Part shown: in pieces, positions 29,003-39,612 of the stretch | Numbering within the stretch: position 1 is the first letter of the stretch | Layout: every line of letters starts with the position of its first letter | NCBI GenBank assembly: GCA_024345305.1 | Contig: BRON01000016.1 | Span: 930,001-994,000 of the forward strand | Origin: Mrakia gelida | Taxonomy: Eukaryota > Basidiomycota > Tremellomycetes > Cystofilobasidiales > Mrakiaceae | Direction: 5' to 3' | DNA length: 64,000 nucleotides | The notes under the pieces: model-generated | Database searches by the model: none | Told to the model about the DNA's origin: nothing | What the model saw: the letters and a program-made list of their open reading frames with translations, nothing else | Program-made: the position numbers and the translations under genes

Positions 29003-30983
29003 ATGCAGTCAGAACAGGTTCACACCCCTATCGTTCGAGACGGGAGCCTCGTTCAAGTCTCCAAGTTTCAGTGGTACGAACGCACGAACGGACGACCATT
29101 GCCTTCCCTTCCAATCGAGGTCGTTCGCGAGATCATCCTCTTTGCTGATGTCTACAAGGCTCCTCCGCCTCGTGAGTTCCTGAACTTAACCTCTCACGAT
29201 GAAGCATGTGAGCTGATTTGCGGTTTGTTCGAGTACAGCTGTATGGAAGGATGGAGAACTGGTCAAAGGGAGCACGAGCTCAACTTCTCCTTCTCCCTCG
29301 TTTGGGCCAAGGCGGTTCGTTCTCAGAGCAGCGTTGGTATGCAAGGACTGGAACGTGAGTCTACACCTTCTCCATCATATCCATGACTCGAGTGATCTAT
29401 CGCTGACGTTCTGCAACCTTTTCTACCCCAGCAAACCTGCGAACAGATCATCTACTCGCGCATCGACTTTGCACTTCAGACTTCCATCGAACCGCCGACC
29501 CTCGCCAAACCTTCAACTACACCGCGGCTCTTCCCAAGGAGACCACCAGAAATCTATCTATCCCTCTCAAGAAGTCTCTCCTCAAGACCCAGCGTCGGTT
29601 CAAGTACATCCAGTCTATCGAAACCAAGTGCTCGTCGGAAGTCGCTGGTCCTCTCTCGGCCATCTCTACCTCCCTTCTTACCTCGTCGGTCAAGGAGGTG
29701 TACCCAAACCTGAGGGAGTTGGGATGGGTGACGGTGGGAGCGAAGAACTGGGAGAAGATGGACAGGTTGGGGAAGAAGTGTCCGAGATTGGAGGTGTTGA
29801 GGTTGCAATGGCACGACTCGTTCGAGTGAGTCGTTCGCTTTCGCTTCTCGCTCTTTTCTCCATTCAGAGACCGAGGAAGTAAACTTCGCCAGCTGACAAT
29901 ATGGGGTCGGATTCCTTTTCACTCTCAGCGGACCCGAAAACCCTGTTCCCCTCTCCCTGCCCTCGACACTTCGCTCCCTCACCCTCCAGCTCCGCCGCGA
30001 CTCCCACCCCAACATCGGTCGTTGTCTCAAGATCAATCACCCCCACCTTCAAACCCTCTTCCTCACCCTTCCCACTCTTAACGTACTCAGCAAACGTAAC
30101 CACCGCCTCACCTCCGCGGTTCACCTTAAGTTCCTCCTTCTGCCTCGAAACCTCGTCGCGTCGGAATCCCTCCTCCATCTCGCTCTCCACCTCGGTCACA
30201 TAGGTCTTCTTCCCGGTCCTACTTCCCCCTACCCAACCGATGTTACCGCCCACTTCCCTCGACTTCAAAGCCTCTCAATCCAAGCAAGTCTCAACGTCCC
30301 AGAGCTTTTCAAGAACGGTCATCCCTCCCTCCGAAGCGTCTCCGTGTACTCCCTCCCCCCTCGCCCCCCCCAACTAGGCAGCGGCTACGTCCACCTTCGG
30401 GTTTACGATCCCCTCGCGTTCAACCAACATCCTCAAGCCATCCCTGAGCTCATCCTCCTCGCTCACTCCATCTCTATCCTCTTTCCCTCCCTCAATTCCA
30501 TCCGCATCACCTCCTTCCTCACCTTCCCTCCCGCGGCCCTCCAAACCCTCGTTCCCCTCCTCGAGGAGCTCACCCTCTCAGGAGTCACTGTCTACGCGAC
30601 CGACGGATCTACCTTCGCCTCAGCTCAGAAGGATGAGGAGATCCGTCTGGAGAAGATCGTTCGGAGGGAGGAGGTGAGAGTAAAACGGGCGGCGAGCGCA
30701 AAGAAGTCAGCGGAGAAGAGGAAGCTGAACTTGGCTAGGGAGGCGGCTGAGAAAAAGAGGGTCGAGGAGGCTGGTGGGACTTGGACGAAGCCGCTGAAGG
30801 CGATTTCGACTAGCTTTGTTGTCGACGGCGTGTGAGTCTTTGTTCCTTTCGCCCACTCTTCTCGTTCGAGCCGCGTCCTGACAACGACGGTCTCTTCTCG
30901 CTCACAGTCACATCACGATTGGATCGGGCAAGAAGACAAGAGATCCTGAGATGATCAGGATCATCAAGAGCCATGGGGGCTAG
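29003..30983 (+). CDS. F-box/LRR-like protein
   Basis: The N terminus MQSEQVHTPIVRDGS leads to LPSLPIEVVREIILFADVY, an F-box-like helix (about 29,100-29,155). After two introns come a linker with KKSLLKTQRRFKYIQSIE and long Leu-rich stretches with LRR-like spacing (about 29,700-30,600): VYPNLRELGWVTV, CPRLEVLRLQW, TLRSLTLQLRRDS, HLQTLFLTLPTLNVL, RLQSLSIQASLNVPELF, SLNSIRITSFLTFP and LVPLLEELTLSG. A Lys/Glu-rich coiled segment (30,620-30,770) precedes the end, which is spliced across 30,833-30,907 and stops at TAG 30981-30983. Likely an SCF adaptor by architecture; the substrate is not known. Head-to-head with the other F-box-like gene. Confidence 0.7.
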
Positions 30984-31361
30984 GTGCGTCTTGGATCTCG
31001 CTGAGGTTCTGCTTCGACGCGACTGAATTCGTTTCCTCGCTGACGAGCAGTTTCTTTCCCTCGTTGTCTTCGCCTTTTCCTTTCGAACCATCATACCGGC
31101 TCTTTCGGATAGCAAACCCTTCGGACCACGTCAGGAACGGCGAGGCCATCAACGTTGGAAGACGCGTCGAGTCGAACGAGGGTCGATGCTTTGGAGATCT
31201 CATGGCTTTTCACGCTTCTTGAATGGTCCTCGTACGATTGATAGTGTCAAACGGTGCTTCCAACATACGAGCACTCTTGCAGATGGTCGAGAACAATCAA
31301 CTCTCGACGGAAGCGGACGAAAATTAGCGAAACGAAGCATGATCAACATCGAAGCAGATCT
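30984..31361. other. convergent 3' flanks
   Basis: 3' ends of the F-box/LRR-like gene (plus) and the MFS transporter (minus) face each other across 378 bp. One ACGCGT lies at about 31,164. No gene or RNA is seen. Confidence 0.5.
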
Positions 31362-34300
31362 CTAATGCTTCAACTCAAACAACAACGATTTGTTCCCAGC
31401 GGTGGGAGCGATCTTCCTAGCGTAATGCAGCTTTTCGTCTGAGGTGAGAGCCTTCCAAGCAGCCTTCTTGCTTCGGTTTCGACGGATGAAGTAGTCTGCG
31501 AACCGGCAGAAGCGAGCGTCAGTTTCCACGCCACGAGAAGCTGAGACGAAGCGAAGAGCGAGACGTACATTTGACTCCAAGGGTAAGAAGGATGTTGTAT
31601 GCGACAAGACCGAGGAGGGCTTTGTTCCCCTGGGGAAGGAAGAGGAAGAAGGGCATCGTCAGTCGCGTCGTCGAAAGTCGTGAGTCGAGTAGGAAGATCG
31701 ACGCACCGTCTTGTAGTTGCTAGCTTTGTCACTTTGTCGATAGATCTGGGAGGAGAAGATACTTCCGCACTGGACGGACATGTTGTAGAGACTGTCACGG
31801 GGAAAAGAAACGGAAGAGTCAGTTTCTCGAGTCGAGTGAGCGCGATGATAATGAGAGCGAAGAAACGAACCTCGCTGAGACCGTTCGAAGTCGAACAGAG
31901 TTGGCGTTCGTGCTGTTCCACGCGACCAAGATTGGATGAGTGTAAGGGTGACCGATGAGAAGGCTGAAAAAGGGGGAGAACGAGTCAATTCGAGGGTCTC
32001 GACGCGAAGGCGAGCAAAGCAAGGGACGAACGTAAGCAGAGCGTATCGAACCCAACCGTTCGCATCGGCAGGAAGAGTGACAATGGCAGTGAGGAAGACG
32101 AGTCCCCAGACTTGAGGGATCATCGAGACGAGGGTTCGTTCGTTGACGCGTCGAGAGAAGAAGGTGAGGGCGAAGACCTGTCGATCGAAGTGCACGAGAG
32201 ATGTCAGCCCTCGAAGCTCGTACGAAGATGGAGAGGTCCGAAACTCACGAGGATGATCCAGAGGACAGAGGACGGGATGGTCAAAAGGTTGGTGTGGAAG
32301 GTAGAGAAGCCGAGAGATCTTTGGGGAACGAAGGAAAAAGAGTCAGCTCGAACTCGCCGTCGCGCCCTCGTTTTCTCGCGAACATGGGAGAAACTGACTT
32401 GAGCGTCAAAGTGAGGTAAGCAGCGGGAGGGGCGAAGGGTTGGTAGATTGAGAGTCCCATGAGGTAAAGCTGAAGTGAAACGGAAAGGGAGGGAGTCGCG
32501 TCAAAGACGAGTCGGTCGCTCGATTTCGTCTCGTAGTGCAGATCGAAAGACTCACTGGCCAGTTATCGTAGTCCGAGAGACAGTCCTTGAAGTCCTTGAG
32601 CGAGAGAGGCTGTCGGTTATGCATGGAGGCCTTCGATGGATCGTCTCGAAGCACTCTGTTGACCATGATGGCTGAAGATGGAGAGAAGAAAGGGTCAGGA
32701 CTCGAAGATGATGAGGGAAGCTAAGCTCAAGCGCGACGAACCTTCCTCTCTCTCGCTGAACCAGCCCTCTCGCCCTCTGAACTTCGAAGCAGTCTGAGTC
32801 GGAGAGGGGGGCATATAGAAGACGGCGAAGATTCCGATGGAGAGGGTCAAAGCACCTCTACGCGAAGATGAAAGCAGGGAGAGGTCGTGTCAGGGCGCGT
32901 CGACGAGAGCTTCGAGGCGATGAGGAAGGAAGGCGGACGTACTCGACGAGGAAGAGGTATCTGTGAAAACCAAGATAAGAGGAGTGAAAGATCGGTCAGC
33001 GTCGACAGAGAGAAGAAGCTCGTTTCGAGCCGGTCCTTTACGTCGTTCGTTCAGCGACTCGAAGCAAACTCACCTCCAGCCCTCCCATCCTCGATGACCT
33101 CGCAGCTGAAGCAGCCCAGCACCAAGGAGGGATCCGATGATGTTGGTCGTCGTGAGCGTCGCCCAGAACCACGAGAGTCGGATGGGAAGTCTGGTCGAAG
33201 CAGAGAGGAAAGAGGGGAGAATCGCGACGGTCAGCGCTCGAAGGGGGAAGAGACGCTCGAGAGAAGTTGAAGAGGACTCACTCCGCGGTAGTGTAGTAAT
33301 AGGACAGCCAAAGGACCATATCGGGGATCAATCCACCCTCAGCGAGTCCGAGAAGCGCTCGAGTGATGTAGAACGACGTTCGTCCAGAGTTGAACGACTG
33401 GCAGAGCGTGACGAGAGACCAGGTGATCTGTAGAGGGTCGAAAACATCGTCAGTGTGAGCGTGTACACGAATAGGGCGTATGAACGGTCGACTCACGACT
33501 TGAAGCGGGATCCAACCTGAAGTGGGACGCAGAGGAAGAGAGATCAGTCGGGAGCGGAGGCGTTCGAAGGGGAAAGCCCGAGGTGTGGCAAGATTGACCG
33601 AGATGAGGAACATACGATCAGGTCCGAATCTTTTCGACGCAATCTGCGAAGGAAGCTCGGCGCACAAGAAGGAGATGTACTGGAAGGCGACGAAAGAAAC
33701 CCAAACGTCAGCGACTTCTCTTTTCTTCGACCGCGAAACAAAACTCGCAAAGACTCACGAAGATCATCTGACCGTTATTGTAGTCGTTCGTGGTCATTCC
33801 AAGATCCGCGAGAAGGTTGTCGGAGAGAGCAGAGGTCTGGAAGAGAGGACGGACAAGACTCGAGTCAGCGACGAGCTCGTTTCCCATTCGAGCCGGCGTT
33901 CGTTCGAAACAAGAAGAGGGGAAAAGAAAGAGGGTTTGATGCTACGCACGATGTTGCTTCGATCCAGGTTGAGACAGAAGTTGAGGACTGCCATAGGGAG
34001 GAAAGGATGGCGAGCGAGCGAGGGAAGAAGAAAAGGAAAGGTCAGCCACGACGGCTCGACGCGCCACACCGTCAAGTTCTTTTCGATACTCGACCTCTCC
34101 CTCTCAAAGCGAACTTACGACAAGCAAAGGTCATGACTGGAAAAGAGAGCAAAGACGCAAAGGGTCAGCCTCGTCGACTCTTCGACTAGAAAGAAGAGAG
34201 AGAGAGCGAGCTCACTTCGAAGATCGATCTTGCCTTTGAGCCACCAAACGAAACGAGCCGTCAGTGGCTACCCTTCTCTAGGGAAGGAGAAGACGTCGTT

Positions 34301-34689
34301 CAACTCACGGATCACGCTATCCTCTTCTTTTTTAGTCCAAGTCGCCGCTGGGTCCCATCGATGTCGGCCCTCGTATTCGTCGGAGGGTTGACTGAGGAGA
34401 GACGAACGAAAAAGAAAAGCGACGCGAGTCAGCTCGAGCGAGAAGCTCTCGAGCAGCAGTGGGGTTGGGAGCGGACTCACTAGTAATCCTTCAACTTCTC
34501 ATCATCGTATACATGTTGACCTTGAGTGATAGAAATCTCATCTGCCTCAACGGTCCTCTCGAAAGCATCGTCGCCTCCGTTCTTCTTCTCGTCCCTCGTC
34601 GGCGAGCTTCCTCTCAGGGTTTGAGCTGCAGAGGTGCTGCTGATACTTGAGTCGGAGGAGTCCTCGTTTCGTTCGATGGTGGTGGACAT
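31362..34689 (-). CDS. MFS transporter, anion:cation symporter (Dal5/Tna1-like) family
   Basis: A 12-TM proton-coupled carrier for small organic anions (vitamin, nicotinate or allantoate-type substrates in the family). The cytosolic N terminus MSTTIERNEDSSDSS is Ser- and charge-rich. The first helix region has FFCLNLDRSNIVRALSDNL, followed by DYNNGQMIFYISFLCAELPS, SKRFGPDRWIPLQVITWSLV, FYITRALLGLAEGGLIPDMV (the family signature loop), YYYTTAELPIRLSWFWATLT, GWRYLFLVEG, the central loop with REGWFSEREEVIMVNRVLRDD, and later helices ending HYARKIAPTAGN. The stop TAG region is at 31362-31364. At least twelve introns, several exons under 60 nt. The exact substrate cannot be read from the sequence. 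It has a paralogue-like gene at 39,613 in the same family. Confidence 0.85.
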
Positions 34690-35624
34690 GCTTGGTCGTG
34701 AGAACCTGAAGGGGAAGGGAGATGATGGTGGGTTGAAGAAAGAAGCGAGGTCGTTTCGAGCCAGTGAGTTTTTATGTCGGTCAGATCAGTAGAAGGGAAC
34801 GGGTCCCCTCGATATCAGCTCGAGCTCAGAGCTCCGAGTGGCGACTCAAAAGTTGAGATGGGATGGTGATGGTTGAGGGTGAGAAGGCGAATCGAGGATG
34901 AGGGGAGCGACGATCCTTTTGGACGCCAAGCAGTGAGATGCTCGCGTCGAGGTCGGCTTGAGGGTAGGGATCCAGTACGCTGGCAACGGGGACCATAGTT
35001 GTAAAGACGCCGCTACTGTTTGTTGACTGCTGCCTGTCTGGAGGACGAGCTGGAGGAAGAGGAAGCGGAAAGTCGAATCAAAACGCGCGCGTCGTCGTCC
35101 CGTCCGAGCTAGAGCTAAATCAAAGACTCACCATCTTTCCTTTTCATCTCGAGCTCTGGTCGCCATCAACTCTCCTCAAGTCGTCTTGCTTGGATTCCAA
35201 CGGCGAGGAGTCCACGTCATGATGGCTGGATCAAGAGGAAGACGAGGATGGACGGGGAAGGCTGATGCTGAACAATAAAACACGCTCGAACGGAGATTCT
35301 ACTGCGTCGAAGAAGATAGATAGAGGTCGGTCAGTCTGTGCTCCTGTATTAGTGAGCTCTCGTCGCGAAATCCAGCTGAGATCGTCGCAAACCGAAGCTA
35401 TCTCCTCGCTGAACCTGTTCGAGCTGTTCGTCGCTTCTCTTCTCCGCTTTCTGTCACCAACATGATACTTGAAGGCAAGAAGGGACGGCACTCGCCTGAA
35501 ATGCATCCATAAACCCCAATGTATGCTGACTGGAACGCGAGAAGCAAAGTGAGAGTCAGGACGACGCGTCCGAGGAGGAGAGAAAGAGGAAGGGAGGAAC
35601 GAGCTCACCTCGACGCCCTCCTGT
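34690..35624. other. intergenic region, no gene called
   Basis: 935 bp between the start of the minus-strand MFS gene and the stop of the small membrane protein. Contains an ACGCGT at about 35,566. Open frames on the minus strand around 35,230-35,600 have no consensus splice context or recognisable domain. Confidence 0.4.
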
Positions 35625-36263
35625 TCATTTCTTCGCCGTCTCGACCTCTACCGGAGGCTCCACCTTCATTTCAGCCTCAGGAGCCGACGCCAATGCATCC
35701 GTTGGTTTGATAGGTGGATCGTCCACTCCGTAGTAGACTTTAGGAACAAGAAACGAACGGAGGGAAGGAAGGAAGGGTCAGTTCGTTCGGACTTCGAGTT
35801 CGCTCGATCCTGCCTCAGCTGTCCCAGGATTCTGATAGTTAAACTTACGATTGAGCGCGAAGAAGCCGAGGAACTCGAGAACAAAAGAAGCCACTCTCCA
35901 GCCATCCACGAGCTCCTTTTGGTGGTACTCAGGCTGCCGGTCAGGAGGACAAGGCCATCGTCCGAGGAGTTCGTCCCAGAGGAAAGCGAACGCGAGGCAC
36001 TGGACGTTGGAGGAAACCCAGGAGGCGATGTGTCGTGACTTGGAGGTTGGGGAGGAGCTGATGGCGAAGTTGAGGATGAGGGGTTTGAGGAAGAAGAGGG
36101 TGAAGGAGGAGATGAGGAGGAGGAGGAAGAGAGAGGGGAGAGGTTCCGGGATCGATGCTAAGCTGGCGCTGAGGGAGATTCCAAAGTAGCGAGCGAGAGC
36201 GATGTGCGGGAGAGCGATAGCCGCTGTGACGATGATGGAGGAGAGGAGGAAGGTGGAAGCCAT
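35625..36263 (-). CDS. small multi-pass membrane protein, unknown function
   Basis: Two exons (35849-36263 and 35625-35737) join in phase at AAT C/TC TAC and give 175 residues. Hydrophobic segments: STFLLSSIIVTAAIALPHIA (residues about 3-22), SLFLLLLISSFTLFFLKPLI (about 44-63), WVSSNVQCLAFAFLWDELLG (about 79-98) and a weaker VASFVLEFLGFFALN. The intervening loop has RWPCPPDRQPEYHQ. The C-terminal tail from the second exon is Pro/Glu-rich and ends TAKK, a dilysine-like ER-retrieval signal by appearance. I do not recognise the family. The intron has GTAAGT and an AAAG acceptor. Stop TGA 35625-35627. Confidence 0.65.
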
Positions 36264-36393
36264 GTCGAAGGCTGTCGTCGCTGGTCGTTAGCAGGAGAAC
36301 GAAGGGAGGGAAGGTCGAAAGCTGAGCTCGCTCCTTCCTTCTTCTGTCACCCTCACAACCTCTCTTCCTCCGCCTTCTACACACGAACTCAAG

Positions 36394-38699
36394 ATGGACG
36401 TTGATACAGCTCAACCCTCTGCGAAGGCTCTAGGGAAGCGAAAAAGGATCGAACCCAGCCAGCCGGGTGAATAGCGGATGAAGCAGGTAGGAACGGCCAT
36501 GTCAACGACCAAGCTCACCTTTTGCCTTCCTTCCTTCTTTCTCCCGACAGACGAGCATGCCCTGCTTCAAGAACTCGAGAGCTTGATGGCGAGAGGAACT
36601 GCTGTACGTACATCTTCCCTCAATATGTCTTCTCGTGCTGACTTTGGTTGTTTGGGTCTACAGAAATCGAGACTTCTCGCAAAGACGGTGAGCTCGGCTC
36701 TCCCCTTCTCCTCCCTCCCTCCCTTTCTAGAACCCTCCCTCTCATTCATCCTGAGCTTCTTCTCTCGACTCTCACTTCCTTCAGGTCACTCCGAAGCCCT
36801 ACTTCCCCATCTGCCCTCAAGTGACTCATCAAGACTGCGCCAAAGCGAGGAGGGAAGCTCAGGAGGGACAGGCCTCGTCTTGCTCCAAGGTTCATCTTCA
36901 ACCCCTCATCCGACCCTACACAGACCCTTCCCTCGGACACTGCTCGTATCTCAACACCTGTGAGCCAACCACTCCGATCTAGTGGTTGATGAGATCGAAA
37001 TTCTGAGCTGACGGCCTCGTTTCGTTCGTCCTTCAGGCTACGGAGAAGTGAGCTCGCATCTTCCTTCTCTCGTTCGTCGAGCAGCATCATCGCTGACAGA
37101 CTCAATCGACTCTCCGACCTCTCTTCTCGATCTGCTAGCCATCCTACGCCGCCTCGCCATCACTCGGAGGAGGTTCAGCTCCATCCAATCGACCGACGAA
37201 GGACTGTCGGTTCGTTCTTGTTCTCTCTTCTCCTCTGCCGACTTGACCTCGACTCACTCCTCCGGTCTCGCTCCCTTTTCCAGCTACCTCCACTTCGAAG
37301 TCTGTCCTCCACCACCCGATCTTCCCTCTGGCCTTCCTCTCTCCCTCCCACCCAGTCTTCCTCCTCCAACAGGTCCTCTCGTCCCTCGCGTCCCCGATCT
37401 CGCCAAAGGGAAGTCGAAGGACACGTCGGAAGAAGGGAGCTGGCCAGCGAGTTGGATCAGCTGCGACGTCAGGAAGTTCGATCTCGAGGTGCTCGGAACG
37501 TTCGATGTCATCATGGCTGACCCGCCTTGGGATATCCACATGAGTGTGCGTCCTCTTCTTTGTCTCTGGCTTGATTAATCTCGTTTCACCTGACACGAAC
37601 GCGTCGCTGACCTTGCACTCCCCTCTTCTTCTTCCTTCCTCAGCTCCCCTACGGAACGATGACGGACGAAGAGATGAGAAACCTACCCATCCCAGCTCTT
37701 CAGTCCTCGACGGGTGTGCTGTTCCTTTGGGTTACCGCGAGGGCGATGGACCTCGGACGAGATCTGTTGTCGTACTGGGGCTATCGACGCGTTGATGAGA
37801 TCGTTTGGGCGAAGACGGGGCAGTTGGGGAGGTTGATCAGGACGGGGAGAACGGGGCATTGGCTGAAGTGAGTTCTGGAGTGGTCGAGCGAGAAGGGAAG
37901 GACGAGACGCGTTCGGGCTGACCTCCTTTCGCTTCGCCTGTTTCTTCGTGAATAGTCATACTTGCGAGGTAAGCCCGACACCTCGGTTCTCATTGCCGAC
38001 TCGATACTGACCCCTGCGTCTCTCCAAACCTCTTGTTCGTCTTTGTAGCATCTCCTCGTTCGTTGAACCTCTCCTCCTCCCTCCTTCGCTCGCACGCAGC
38101 TCACCTCGTCTCTCCTTCCCTTTCTTCTCAGGTCGGTCTCAAGTCTCCAGCACATCCATCAACACCAGACGTCCCGAACACCACCTGGCCGGACTCGCTT
38201 CAACGAGGTCTCGACACCGACGTTCTCGTTTCCGAGGTTTGTCGCGTCTCCCTTCCTCTCCCCTCTTCTCGTCGCTCGCCCGTTCTGACGATCTTTGCTC
38301 GAACTCACACACCTCTAATCAGGTGAAAGAAACCTCTCGCAAACCAGACGAGATCTACAGCCTCATCGAGCGATGCTGTCAAGGAGGTCGAAAGCTTGGT
38401 TCGTACTCCCTCCTTTCCCCTCTTCTCTCCTTCCCTTCGCTGACCCAATCGACCTCCCACCCCTCTCTACCCCACCTCTTCGTGCGCACTACCAGAAATC
38501 TTCGCTCGTAAACACAACACCCGACCAGGCTGGCTCTCCCTCGGAAATCAGATTGGTGGGGACTGTGTTTGGGAACCTTCGCTTGCTGAGAGGTTGGCGT
38601 CGAAGTATCCGGAGAGGACGAACCTTGCTGGGACGCCTGGAGGGTCGGCTGGGCCCGGGATGGGAGGATTGAAGGAGGAGGGGGTATGACAGAGCGAGA
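36394..38699 (+). CDS. IME4: mRNA m6A methyltransferase, IME4/METTL3 type
   Basis: Catalytic MT-A70 protein that methylates adenosine N6 in mRNA; in yeasts IME4 drives meiotic entry, in animals METTL3 works with METTL14. The N terminus has a GKRKRIEPS basic patch. The CCCH-type zinc-finger region (about 36,780-37,320) shows [40 protein letters not shown] and YLHFEVC. The methyltransferase domain (about 37,440-38,600) has [15 protein letters not shown], the catalytic [58 protein letters not shown] and TGHWLNHTCEHLLVGLKS, and ends near [40 protein letters not shown]. Exons include one of 24 nt. Stop TGA 38697-38699. Catalytic and substrate-loop motifs look intact. No METTL14-like partner is present in the window. 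Confidence 0.93.
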
Positions 38700-39612
38700 G
38701 CCGAGATGAAGTTTTTGCTTCGAGTTGAGTCGAGTCTAGTTTGATGGATGTTGTACTTCACGAGTTGGGCGACATGAGCGGTGATTTGGAAAGCTGTAGA
38801 CATCATTTTGCGTGAGTCCCGAGATTCCTGTTCTCTGTGGTCTGTTGCTGAAGGAGGGAGAAGCGAGACGCGACGGCTAAGGGTGGAAGCGCGTGGATCC
38901 TCTTCAAGACTGAAGGTTGATATAATAATTGAGCGTGCTCTCTACTCTTACTACAGCGATGTGCGTCTTGTTTAGGGTTGGTGATGAGAGTGTCTGAAGG
39001 GCTTTAGAGTCGAGGAGTGGAAGAGCGGACGGAAACCGACAACGCGTCCGTTCTGACGCGGTTCTCGCCGTTTCTGCTCGCTTTTCAGAGAGGCAGATCC
39101 TCTCGCGAGCCACTAGACGTATCAACATACTACTCGAGTTCTATTCACTGCCAGACGCTGGTCACAACAGACTCTTTGTTGACGAGAAAAACGCTGCGAG
39201 CTCGAAGTTGACGTTTGACTCGGGCCGCTCTTCGTTCAGCCGGATCAGCGTTTGGCTTCCCTCCTCGTCTTTTCAGCTCTTCGATCCCTTCAAAGCTCGC
39301 TCGTATACTCATCCAAGCACGCTACGAGGTGCGATTCTCGATTTTGGCTCTTCTGCTCTGGTTCAGCCCTCGATCGCCCTCTTTCGAACCGTTCCCGCCC
39401 TCGCCTCCTTCAGTCTTCTTCGCTCTTTCGCCTCCTTCTTCGTCGGCGTTATCCGAATCTTGCTCCGTCAGTTCTCCATGGGGCATCTTTGTCTTTTCCT
39501 TTTTGCCCCTCCCTCTTTCTCCGCTAACGTCGACCTCGCTTTCCCTCCCCCCTCTCCCTCCCCCTTCTCTCTCGCCTCGCTCTCTTCTCTTCTCGGCAAC
39601 GCACGACGACAT
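38700..39612. promoter_or_regulatory. intergenic region upstream of the MFS transporter
   Basis: 913 bp between IME4 and the next plus-strand gene. The right part (39,360-39,600) is strongly pyrimidine-rich, as expected for the promoter/5' UTR of a well expressed basidiomycete gene. One ACGCGT lies near 39,042. No coding model is supported. Confidence 0.45.

Noticed and set aside
35231..35608. Minus-strand open frame of 125 codons
   Set aside because: No splice signals, no recognisable domain, and it lies in the 3' flank of the small membrane-protein gene.
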